A stretch of 44,936 nt of DNA. It comes from Opitutaceae bacterium. GTDB lineage: Bacteria; Verrucomicrobiota; Verrucomicrobiia; Opitutales; Opitutaceae. Below the pieces are notes generated by a model. It was given only the letters and a program-made list of their open reading frames with translations. It had not been told where the DNA came from and did not search any database. Shown here piece after piece: positions 22,296-30,711 of this stretch (the first letter of the stretch is position 1; the number at the start of each line of letters is the position of its first letter). The stretch is taken from contig JAHFTC010000022.1 of NCBI GenBank assembly GCA_023269585.1, forward strand, positions 1-44,936, given 5' to 3'. A program made the position numbers and the translations under genes.

Positions 22296-23180
22296 TCAGG
22301 ATTCGAGTCGGTAGGCGGCCGTGGCGGTGCCACCCATGATGGCGGCGCGTTCCGCGGGCGACAGGGGCAGCAGGAGGTTCGCGACGACGGCGTGCCAGCG
22401 CGGGTAGTCGGCGGCCAAGAGACACACGGGCCAGTCGGAGCCGAACATCAGGCGCTCCGGGCCGAACGCCTCGAGCACCACTTCGAAATAGGGCCGCACC
22501 AGTTCCGGGAACCAGCGCCAGCCCGGGACCTCGGTGACGACGCCGGAGAACTTGCAGAAGAGGTTGGGCCGGCGGGCGAGTTCGTTGATGTCGCGCCGCC
22601 ACGCCAGGGAGGGCGCCCCGTCGACCGCCGGCTTGGCGATGTGGTCGAGCACGATGCGCAGGGTGGGATGACGGTCGACCCATTTGAGCGCGGCGGGCAA
22701 TTGCCGGGCCACGATCAGGAGATCGTAGGTGAGCCCAGCGCGCGCTACCTCGCCGAGCGCGTCATTGAAGCCTGGATCCGCAAAATAGGCGTCGGGCTCC
22801 GCCTGGAGCACGTGCCGCACGCCCTTGAGCCGGTCGTGGGCGCCGAAATGCTCGAGCAACCGGCCGATGGCCGCGCCTTGCTCGGCGAGCGGCAGCCAGC
22901 CGACGACACCTTTGATCCACGGGAAAGTGCCGCTGAGTTGGAGCAGCCATTCGGTCTCGGCGAGGGATTGGCGGGCCTGGACGGCCACCGTGCCGTCCTG
23001 GCCGGTGGCGGCGAGGGCCGGGGCGAGATCGCTCGGCAGAAAGTCGCGCCGGATCGCGCGCATGCTCTCATCGATCCATGAGTAGGCCGCGGCGTCGTAG
23101 TGCCAGAAGTGCTGGTGGGCGTCGATGCGCAGGGCCGCCCGGGACGGCGGGCGAGTCGGGGCGTCGACGGGGTGCGGCAT
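22296..23180 (-). CDS. Amidohydrolase-family sugar lactonase, L-fucono-/L-galactonolactonase-like
   Basis: A 294-residue cytoplasmic TIM-barrel hydrolase starting at ATG 23180. The N-terminal metal motif is RIDAHQHFW (His22, His24), with the paired Asp249 in GSDWPV and the conserved CKFSGVVTE strand. This matches the COG3618 group, whose best-known member hydrolyses L-fucono-1,5-lactone. Next to an L-galactose/L-fucose dehydrogenase it would open the lactone to the aldonic acid. It is the first gene of block 1. The AraC-family gene starts only 36 bases away on the other strand, so the two share a very compact control region. Confidence 0.85.
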   Translation of the reverse strand: MPHPVDAPTRPPSRAALRIDAHQHFWHYDAAAYSWIDESMRAIRRDFLPSDLAPALAATGQDGTVAVQARQSLAETEWLLQLSGTFPWIKGVVGWLPLAEQGAAIGRLLEHFGAHDRLKGVRHVLQAEPDAYFADPGFNDALGEVARAGLTYDLLIVARQLPAALKWVDRHPTLRIVLDHIAKPAVDGAPSLAWRRDINELARRPNLFCKFSGVVTEVPGWRWFPELVRPYFEVVLEAFGPERLMFGSDWPVCLLAADYPRWHAVVANLLLPLSPAERAAIMGGTATAAYRLES

Positions 23181-23216
23181 CGCCCGCAACGTTACCGGAA
23201 TGGCGCGCCCGGGAGA

Positions 23217-24164
23217 ATGGACGGCTTTGCCCATACGATGACGATTTTTGACCTCTTGACCCGCGGTCGCGCGGAGGGCATCGATCGGGCAATGCCGCGG
23301 TCCGTGCAGCTCCTCCCGTCGTTCATGTCGAAACAGGTGGCCGACGCCCGGCGCTTCTACTTTGAGCCCACGGCGCGCAGTCGCGAGGTGCCCGCGGTGG
23401 TATCCGGAGGTTGGGAACGAACCGGGGCCGACTACCGGGTGCGGCGTCCGGGGTTCAAGTACTTCGGGCTGGAGTTTGTGGCGGGCGGCAGCGGGACGCT
23501 GCGCATGCTCGGCCACGAGTACCCGCTGGCGCGCGGGGTCGTGTTCGCCTACGGGCCCGGGATCGCGCACGAGATCGTCACCGATTCCCGGGATCGCCTC
23601 TCGAAGTATTTTGTCGATTTCTCAGCGGCCGGGGCGGAGGGGGCGCTGCGCAACGCGGGCATCCCGCCGGGGGCGTGTCAGGCGGTGGCGGCGGTCGAGG
23701 AGGTGCAGGCGGCGTTCGAGCTGCTGCTGGCGGCTGGGCGGCGGGGGACGGCGGCGGCGGCGGAAATCGCCGCGCTGCATGGGCGGATCCTGCTGCTGCT
23801 CGTCTCGGAGGTGCGGCTGCCCAGCGGCAGCCACGCCAATCGTTCGCGGCAGACGTTCCTGCGGTGCCGCGACCATCTCGAGAAGCACTTCGCCACGATT
23901 CGTACGGCGGCCGAGGCGGCGGCGGCGTGCGGGGTGGCGCCGGCGTATTTCAGCCGGTTGTTCCGGCGGTTCACCGGCCAGCCGGCCTATCGATTCTTGA
24001 TGCGCCTGAAGATGAACCAGGCGGCTACGCTGCTCGAGCACAAGGGCTTGAATGTGGGCGAGGTGGCGGACGCGTTCGGCATGGACCCGTTCCATTTCTC
24101 GCGGGCCTTCAAACGCGTGCATGGCGTCCCACCGTCGTCGTTCGGGGCCGCACGCGCTTCGTGA
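23217..24164 (+). CDS. AraC-family transcriptional regulator
   Basis: A 315-residue protein if started at ATG 23217, where GGGAGA lies directly in front. ATGs at 23238, 23292 and 23326 are alternatives. The N-terminal half is a cupin-like sugar sensor (residues about 60-150; FKYFGLEFVAGGSGTL, FAYGPGIAHEI). The C-terminal AraC double helix-turn-helix is clear: AAAACGVAPAYFSRLFRRFTGQ, then LNVGEVADAFGMDPFHFSRAFKRVHGVPPSSF. Divergent position beside the lactonase gene marks it as the likely activator of block 1. The inducer is probably a monosaccharide released from the polysaccharide, with L-galactose/L-fucose or xylose/arabinose as candidates. It converges on GH115, separated by a hairpin-rich repeat. 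Confidence 0.9.
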   Translation: MDGFAHTMTIFDLLTRGRAEGIDRAMPRSVQLLPSFMSKQVADARRFYFEPTARSREVPAVVSGGWERTGADYRVRRPGFKYFGLEFVAGGSGTLRMLGHEYPLARGVVFAYGPGIAHEIVTDSRDRLSKYFVDFSAAGAEGALRNAGIPPGACQAVAAVEEVQAAFELLLAAGRRGTAAAAEIAALHGRILLLLVSEVRLPSGSHANRSRQTFLRCRDHLEKHFATIRTAAEAAAACGVAPAYFSRLFRRFTGQPAYRFLMRLKMNQAATLLEHKGLNVGEVADAFGMDPFHFSRAFKRVHGVPPSSFGAARAS

Positions 24165-24191
24165 AGGCCGCGTGTTCCCGATTGGCTTTTA

Positions 24192-24270
24192 TGTAGCGGA
24201 ACCGCTTCCGGTTCCGGAGGGCGCGGAAGCCGCAGTCGGTTCCAAACGGCGCGGAAGCCGCGCCGTTACA
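24192..24270. repeat. REP-like paired hairpin element between convergent genes
   Basis: Two GC-rich hairpins lie in tandem: CGGAACCG-CTTC-CGGTTCCG (24197-24216) and AACGGCGCGG-AAG-CCGCGCCGTT (24245-24267). The string GCGCGGAAGCCGC occurs twice, in a partial and a full copy. The element's outer ends are near-inverted (TGTAGCGG and CCGTTACA). It fills the gap between the AraC gene stop (24164) and the GH115 stop (24288) and may end both transcripts. The look is that of a dispersed genomic repeat rather than a unique terminator. Confidence 0.6.
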
Positions 24271-24287
24271 CGAATTCGCCGTTGGCC

Positions 24288-27254
24288 TCAGTTCGCGGCG
24301 GACTCCTCCGCCCGCTTGCTGGCGGGTGGGCCGAGGTAGGTCGGCTTCAGGCCGCCGGCGTCGATCACGAACTTCTGGAGCACGACGCCCGAATCGATCA
24401 TCCACACTTTCAGGGTGTGTTTGCCTGGAGCGAGCGACTGGTGCGCGGAACGCTTGATCTTGATGTGGTCGCCCACGGACTGGTTCCACCAGTCGGGGTA
24501 TTTCCAGTCGGGCACTTCCTCGCCGGCGTTGATGTTGACGATCTGCGGCGGGGCATCGTCGATCGCGATCGCGAAGCGCAGGCCGCCGCTGCGGCGGAAG
24601 TCCTGGGTCGGCGACACGTAGGCGTCCACGGCCACCGTGGCGCCATCGAGCAGGGTGAAGTCGTATTCGAGCGACGGAGCGCCGTCGACGGCCGGGCGAC
24701 GGGCCGCTTGGGCCGGCGCGATGGTGACGGCGGAATCGGTGCGGCCGAGATTCGGCACAACGATCCAGCGCGCGTCGGGCGCGGCCGATGCGCGGTCGAA
24801 CTGGGCGGCCTCGATGGCGACCACGCCGCGGTCCTCGATCCAGCCGAAGACCGGCGGCTGCTCGTTGCGGATGGGCACGGTGACGGTGTACTCGTTGCCC
24901 GCACCCGCGACGAGGATCTCGCCGGTGCTCGCTCCGGCCGGAGCCTTGGCCCAGTCGATGGAGACGAAGACCTTCTCGTCGAAGCGAATCGTGCCCTCGC
25001 GCTGGGTGAGTTTGATCCAGTCCTGCTTGGGCGTGAGCGTGTAGTGCAGCGGCTCGCTGCCGCGGTTCACGATCTCAAGGTAGTAGGCGGGATCGTTGAC
25101 GCGGTCGAAGCGCGGCAGCGCGGTGGCGAAATCCCAGTCGGCCTCGACGTCGAGCCAGCCCCATTTCGGGCGCTCGCCGTGCTCGACGAAGAAGCCCAGT
25201 TCGGCCTTGTCGCCGGGCTGGACGTACGAGACCGCGGGCGAGCGATTGAGCGGCGGGTGTTGCCAGTAGGTGTAGCCGAGGTGGGTCTGGGCCATCATGT
25301 GGTTCCATTTGCCGCCGGCCAGGTCGGTGTGGAAACGGCGGGTGAGCGCGGCATCGCGGGCGAAGAGCTCCTGCACGCGCTCGGCGTGGAGATTGGCGGA
25401 AGGCACACCGCGCTCGGCGTAGTGGGCGTTCTTGCCGGCGGCCACGTACAGCTCGGTGACGTTGGCGCAGGCTTCGATGGGAAAGCGCACCAGCTGGAAG
25501 AACGCGTCGCGGTGCGAGGCCGGCAGCTGCGCATCCAGAGCGCGGGCACGCTCGGCGAGTGCGTTGTACTCCGCGACGACGCGCTCGGCCTCGCGGTAGT
25601 TGGCGACGCTGAAGGTTCCGGGCGCGAGCATTTCGGGGGTGCGGCGGGCGTTGAACTTGGTGTAGAGCGCGAGCAGGTCCGCGATCTCGGCGGCGTGCGC
25701 AGCGCCGAACTGCTGCGCGGCCCAGTCGTGATAATAGGCGGGCAGGTCCGCGGCGGTGATGGCGTTCGGATTCCAGGCAAGATCGAGGAAGAAGCTCATC
25801 GGCAGCTCCATGGGCTTGATGTCGCCCACGTTCACGATCCACAGCCGATCCACGCCGGCGGCGTAGGTGAGTGTCATCTGCTCCCAGATGCGCTCGATCT
25901 GCGAGACGTTGAGCCAGCGGTAGGAGACCGGCCCGCCGACATAGTCGACATGATAATACATGCCGTAACCGCCCGCACGGCCGAGGTCCTCGGGCTTGGG
26001 CAGGTAGCGGATGTTGCCCCAGTTGTCGTCGCTGAAGAGCACGGTGATGTCGTCGGCCACCCGCATGCCCTCGTCGTAGTAGTCCTGCACCTCCTTGTAG
26101 AGCGCCCACACCTGCGGAATCTTGGCGGCGGGCTTGCCGGTGACCTCGGCGAGGATCGTGCGTTGGTCGGCGATGATCCGCTGGAGCAGCGGCACGGCCG
26201 CGTGTTCGGACATGGCTTCGTCGCCATCGCCGCGCATGCCGACGGTGACCACGCTCTCGTAGTCGCGCACCCGCGCGAAACCGCCGCGCCAGAACTCGCG
26301 CAGCGTCTCCGCGTTGGCCTCGTAGTTCCACGGGCCCTGGCCGTAGCGCGTCCACTCGTGGTGGGAGCGCATCATCGGCTCGTGGTGGCTGGTCGACATG
26401 ACGATCCCGTAATCGTCGGCCAAGCGCGGGTTGTCCGGATAGTCGTCGTTGAAGGAGATCGGGAGCCACATGGCCGGCCAGAGGTAGTTGGCCCGGCAAC
26501 GGAGGAGCAGTTCGAAGACGTGGCCGTAGAACTCGGGGCCCATGCCGCCGAACTTCTCCTGCGCCCAACGCCTCAGGGCGGGCGCCTCGTCGTTGATGAA
26601 GATGCCGCGGTATTTGACCTTCGGCTCGCCGGAGGCGTAGGTGCCGGGCTTGAGGTACAACTCGTCGCGGTGCGCGACGGGCGCATCGGCCCACCAGTAC
26701 CAGGGAGACACGCCGATCTGGCGCGAGAGCTCGTAGATGCCGTAGATGGTGCCGCGCTTGTCGCTGCCCGCGATGACCAACGCCCGCGCCACGCCGGGGA
26801 CCGGATCGGCCACGGTGGCGATGACGAAGCTCTCCCATTTGCCGACGAGCGTGCTGCCATTGAGTTTGCCGGCGGCGAGCAATGCATCGACCACCGCGCT
26901 CTTGCCCACGGTGCCAATGATCACGGGCAACGACGAGGCGGGTGCTTGCGCGGAGCTGGCGGGCGTGAGCCCGGTCACGCGGGCGATGTCGGCCTGGAGG
27001 TCGCCGACGGCGCGTTGCACGCCCTTGTGGTCGGCGGCGTCGAACCAGAGCGGCGCCGCCTTGCCGGCCGCGACGAGGGGAAAGGTATCGGCCACGGCCG
27101 ACGGTTCGACGACGAGGGGCTCGAAGAGGCTCTGCGACGGATTGTCCGCGCGGGCGGTGACCGTCGAGAAGAGCGCCGCGACCAGGAGCGCGAGGCTGCT
27201 CCAGCGGCGGAGAGTCCGGGGCGCAGACTGCTGGGGGGCGAGCATGTTGTTCAT
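24288..27254 (-). CDS. Exported GH115 xylan alpha-1,2-glucuronidase
   Basis: A 988-residue enzyme that removes (4-O-methyl-)glucuronic acid from internal xylose units of glucuronoxylan. ATG 27254 opens the signal region (RRWSSLALLVAALFSTVTARA, interrupted here by a short basic start). Family signatures are plentiful: RGTIYGIYELSRQIGVSPWYWWAD, FINDEAPALRRW, NYLWPAMW, GMRGDGDEAM at about residues 338-347 and LFSDDNWGNIR. The C-terminal third carries beta-sandwich modules as usual for the family. It is the strongest pointer to a xylan substrate. It stands alone, with repeat elements on both sides and a 517-base upstream gap, so it is likely a separate transcript. Confidence 0.95.
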   Translation of the reverse strand: MNNMLAPQQSAPRTLRRWSSLALLVAALFSTVTARADNPSQSLFEPLVVEPSAVADTFPLVAAGKAAPLWFDAADHKGVQRAVGDLQADIARVTGLTPASSAQAPASSLPVIIGTVGKSAVVDALLAAGKLNGSTLVGKWESFVIATVADPVPGVARALVIAGSDKRGTIYGIYELSRQIGVSPWYWWADAPVAHRDELYLKPGTYASGEPKVKYRGIFINDEAPALRRWAQEKFGGMGPEFYGHVFELLLRCRANYLWPAMWLPISFNDDYPDNPRLADDYGIVMSTSHHEPMMRSHHEWTRYGQGPWNYEANAETLREFWRGGFARVRDYESVVTVGMRGDGDEAMSEHAAVPLLQRIIADQRTILAEVTGKPAAKIPQVWALYKEVQDYYDEGMRVADDITVLFSDDNWGNIRYLPKPEDLGRAGGYGMYYHVDYVGGPVSYRWLNVSQIERIWEQMTLTYAAGVDRLWIVNVGDIKPMELPMSFFLDLAWNPNAITAADLPAYYHDWAAQQFGAAHAAEIADLLALYTKFNARRTPEMLAPGTFSVANYREAERVVAEYNALAERARALDAQLPASHRDAFFQLVRFPIEACANVTELYVAAGKNAHYAERGVPSANLHAERVQELFARDAALTRRFHTDLAGGKWNHMMAQTHLGYTYWQHPPLNRSPAVSYVQPGDKAELGFFVEHGERPKWGWLDVEADWDFATALPRFDRVNDPAYYLEIVNRGSEPLHYTLTPKQDWIKLTQREGTIRFDEKVFVSIDWAKAPAGASTGEILVAGAGNEYTVTVPIRNEQPPVFGWIEDRGVVAIEAAQFDRASAAPDARWIVVPNLGRTDSAVTIAPAQAARRPAVDGAPSLEYDFTLLDGATVAVDAYVSPTQDFRRSGGLRFAIAIDDAPPQIVNINAGEEVPDWKYPDWWNQSVGDHIKIKRSAHQSLAPGKHTLKVWMIDSGVVLQKFVIDAGGLKPTYLGPPASKRAEESAAN

Positions 27255-27660
27255 TGGGAAAGGGGGTGGGGCGCGTGGTCGTGGGTGGAGAGCAGGGGCC
27301 CAGAAGTGCTTGAATTGGCTACAAGGACAATTGGTGCGGGGCACTGGGCCAGTGCGAGCTGAAGTATGTAGTCAACGCGCCGGCGCAACGCTTGGGTTGG
27401 GCAACGTTGAGTCGCCCCTTACTGCGAACGAGGTGTGGGCAGATTTGTGTTTCGTTGGACCGCGTGCGGCGGGCACAAGGTACCGTCATTCGCTCTCGCT
27501 CCTGCGATGGGTCTTGGCGGAACAGCGCGGCGTGGACGACGGGGCCCCTTCGAACATCGCTGGGCCGGCCCAAGGAAGACCGTCGCGATCCGGAGTCCTC
27601 GGCGGTCCCGCGAGGGTGAGCGGAGCGCGTCAGCCGTGATCATGCAATTGTCGCGGCCCA

Positions 27661-27678
27661 ACGAGCGATATGGCTCGT
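27661..27678. promoter_or_regulatory. 18-bp dyad, possible operator upstream of GH115
   Basis: ACGAGC-GATATG-GCTCGT is an exact inverted repeat of six bases around a six-base AT-richer centre, a common shape for regulator binding sites. It lies about 410 bases upstream of the GH115 start and about 95 bases past the end of the CE1 gene at 27772. The distance weakens the case for control of GH115. Confidence 0.3.
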
Positions 27679-27693
27679 ACCAATGGTGAAACT

Positions 27694-27749
27694 GTAGGCC
27701 AGCGTGCTTGCACGCGCTATTCAGAGCGCGAGCGAGCTCGCTGACCTAC
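27694..27749. repeat. Imperfect 56-bp palindrome, REP-like
   Basis: The left arm begins GTAGGCCAGCGTGCTTGCAC and the right arm, read inverted, begins GTAGGTCAGCGAGCTCGCTC. They agree at 21 of 25 positions around a short AT-rich loop. It starts 23 bases past the stop codon of the CE1 gene at 27772. Its 5' edge is TGTAG, like the element at 24192. It probably ends the block 2 transcript or is a member of a dispersed hairpin repeat family. Confidence 0.6.
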
Positions 27750-27771
27750 GCGGCAATTTTGTCGTCACGGC

Positions 27772-28704
<933 letters not shown>

Positions 28705-29856
28705 CTACCGTGCGATGGCACTGCGCTCGTTGAAGAAAAGCTGGAGGGTGTCGGCGAGGTAGTGGCGGGCGTTCATCCAGGTGTGTCCGCCTTCGGTGAT
28801 GAGTCTCTGGTGCTCGATCTTCCTCTCGGCCAACAGGTCGATGAAGGCCGACGCCTGCGCGTAGAGGAAGTCGTCCTTGCCCACGCCGAGCCAGAGCAGC
28901 TTGAGCTGTTGGTTGGTGGCGGCCGGATCGGCGGAAAGCGTGGGGAAGTGGCGATCGAAGACTTCGGGCGTGAGGTAGGCGCTGTACGAACCCACCCAGG
29001 CGAACTTGTCGAGGTGGCTGAAGGCGGTGAAGAGCGACTGGCCGCCGCCGCGGGAGAAACCGGCGATGGCGCGGCTCTCGCGTTCGGGAATGGTGCGGTA
29101 GTTCGACTCGACGTAGGGCACGATCTGGGCGAGCAGCTCGTCGCCGAACGCCTTGTACATGGCGGCGACCTCCGGGGTCCAGGGGCGCGGCATGCCCATG
29201 AGCATGTTGCCGTAGGGCATCACGACGATCATCGGCACGGCGCGTTGCTGCGCGATGAGGTTGTCGAGGATGAAGTTCACCCGGCCGGCACGGAACCAGG
29301 TCTCCTCGGTGTCGGTGGTGCCACTCACGAGGTAGAGCACCGGGTAGCGCGCGGCGCCGGCGCGATAGCCGGGCGGCGTGTAGATGACGAGCGGCCGCGT
29401 GCAGCCGAGCGCTTTCGATTCGTAGAAACCGTAGGTGACTTCGCCGTGCGGCACGTCCTGGGCGGAGCGAAGCGACGGCTCGGAATCGGGGACGTCAAGC
29501 AGGCTGCCCTTGAAACCCTCGTTGGGGAATACGTATTGATTGCCCGGATCGGCCACGCCCACGCCGTCGACGACGAAGTTGTAGGGATAGAGATCGGGCG
29601 CGACGGGGCCGACGGTGGCGCTCCAGATGCCGGAGTCGTCCTTCACCAGCGGCTGGTTGGCGGTGAGGAACTGGCCGCTGAGTTCGACCTGGCGGGCGTC
29701 GGGCGCCCGGAAACGGACGGTGACGGTGCGGTCGGGGTGCACGACCGGCGAGACGACCGGAGGGGTGCGGGCGGCTTGGCCGATGGCCGAAGCCGCCACG
29801 CCGAGCCCGACAGCGAGCGTGATGAATGATCGGATGCGGGGAAACGTCTTCTTCAT
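28705..29856 (-). CDS. CE1-type esterase with N-terminal CBM48/E-set domain, exported
   Basis: A 383-residue protein. The start is ATG 29856 (MKKTFPRIRSFITLAVGLGV), and longer frames upstream are not supported. About residues 30-115 form an early-set immunoglobulin-like domain of CBM48 type (VTVRFRAPDARQVELSGQF, YPYNFVVDGVGVADPGN). The CE1 domain follows, with VIYTPPGYR, YPVLYLVSG, Ser268 in GFSRGGG and the histidine of GGHTWMNAR. The same two-domain layout occurs in Bacteroidetes feruloyl esterases acting on arabinoxylan. An esterase of side-chain ferulate or acetate is likely. Neighbours are 15 and 20 bases away. Confidence 0.87.
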   Translation of the reverse strand: MKKTFPRIRSFITLAVGLGVAASAIGQAARTPPVVSPVVHPDRTVTVRFRAPDARQVELSGQFLTANQPLVKDDSGIWSATVGPVAPDLYPYNFVVDGVGVADPGNQYVFPNEGFKGSLLDVPDSEPSLRSAQDVPHGEVTYGFYESKALGCTRPLVIYTPPGYRAGAARYPVLYLVSGTTDTEETWFRAGRVNFILDNLIAQQRAVPMIVVMPYGNMLMGMPRPWTPEVAAMYKAFGDELLAQIVPYVESNYRTIPERESRAIAGFSRGGGQSLFTAFSHLDKFAWVGSYSAYLTPEVFDRHFPTLSADPAATNQQLKLLWLGVGKDDFLYAQASAFIDLLAERKIEHQRLITEGGHTWMNARHYLADTLQLFFNERSAIAR

Positions 29857-29876
29857 GGCGCTCGCTGGTTCGGGTT

Positions 29877-30680
29877 CTATTGAGCGGCGGCGGGCACCGG
29901 CTGGTTCACGTCGGAAACCGACTCCGCAATGAGGGTGGCGACACCGCGCGGGTCTTCCTGTTGGGCGACATGGCCGCCGGGGAAGGTGCGGATCGTCCAG
30001 CCGCGGGCGACCGCGTGCTGCCAGCTCGTGTCGGTCTGGGCGCGCTCCTCGGCGGACTTGTCCTTCGGGACGAAGGCGACGTAGGTGACGGGCAGGGCGA
30101 GGGCGGCGGGGTTCTTGTAGGAGACGGGCTGGTTGAAGCACTTGATCGACTGCTTGACGCTGTGCGGCGGCTTGTCGCCGGGTTTGACCCACGGAACCTG
30201 CATGAAGCCGTCGACGAAACGAGGGCCGGTGGGGTTCTGGCCCCCGAAGATATCCCAGATCGACTGGCCGTCGTTGGGTACGGCCGCATCGAGGTAAACC
30301 ACATGGCGGATACGCTCGGGGATGCGATCGATGACGCCGGTGACGACCATGCCACCGTAGCTGTGGCCGGTGAGCACGACATTGTGCAGGTCTTCGAAGA
30401 GGATGAGGTTCACCACGTCGTTGATGTGGGTCTGCAGGTCGACCTCCGTGCTGTTGAGGTGCATGCGCTCGCCGAGTCCGGTGAGCGTGGCGCGGTAGAC
30501 GGTGTGGCCGTCGGCGGTGAGGAACTCGCCGGTGCGTTTCCATTCCCAGCCGCCGGCGGTGGCGCCGTGGACGAGGACGAAGGTTTGTTTCGCGACGGCA
30601 TCGGCGGCGCGGGCGGGGAGCGCGGCGCCGAACGAGGCGACGAGGAGCAGGGCGGCGAGTCGGATCAGGTGTTTTTTCAT
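29877..30680 (-). CDS. Exported alpha/beta hydrolase of the EstC/methylesterase type
   Basis: A 267-residue hydrolase with a signal peptide (MKKHLIRLAALLLVASFGAA). It opens with FVLVHGATAGGWEWKRTGEFL and carries the nucleophile Ser107 in TGHSYGGMVV. A late catalytic histidine is in FPGGHVAQQEDP. The LTGLGERMHL motif and small lid are like EstC and plant methylesterase/hydroxynitrile-lyase relatives. These cut small esters, and the natural substrate here is not predictable. Place in the operon (20 bases before the CBM48-CE1 gene, 31 after another CE1 gene) suggests it finishes de-esterification of released oligosaccharides or phenolic esters. Confidence 0.75.
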   Translation of the reverse strand: MKKHLIRLAALLLVASFGAALPARAADAVAKQTFVLVHGATAGGWEWKRTGEFLTADGHTVYRATLTGLGERMHLNSTEVDLQTHINDVVNLILFEDLHNVVLTGHSYGGMVVTGVIDRIPERIRHVVYLDAAVPNDGQSIWDIFGGQNPTGPRFVDGFMQVPWVKPGDKPPHSVKQSIKCFNQPVSYKNPAALALPVTYVAFVPKDKSAEERAQTDTSWQHAVARGWTIRTFPGGHVAQQEDPRGVATLIAESVSDVNQPVPAAAQ

Positions 30681-30711
30681 GGATGAGACAGAGGGGTTGG
30701 GTGCGCGAGGC

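Larger units (their letters stand above)
27255..27771. other. Non-coding gap upstream of GH115
   Basis: No frame in this 517-base stretch looks like a gene on either strand. It holds an 18-bp dyad (27661-27678) and a 56-bp imperfect palindrome (27694-27749). On the minus strand a TTGACT lies at about 27375-27370, but no acceptable -10 follows at normal spacing, so I do not call a promoter. The leader of GH115 (27255-27300) is C-rich on the coding strand. Confidence 0.6.

Noticed and set aside
20283..23180. Standard L-fucose to 2-keto-3-deoxy-fuconate pathway
   Set aside because: No fuconate dehydratase or SDR-type dehydrogenase is in the cluster, and the zinc dehydrogenase looks LgoD-like. 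The fucose option is not excluded, since missing steps may be elsewhere.
24282..27362. Plus-strand open frame of 1026 codons
   Set aside because: It lies exactly opposite GH115, whose family motifs are unambiguous. The plus-strand product is repetitive and domain-free.
27255..27771. Four short frames of 75-84 codons in the GH115 upstream gap
   Set aside because: None has a start context, domain, signal peptide or composition unlike random high-GC sequence, and they overlap one another on both strands.
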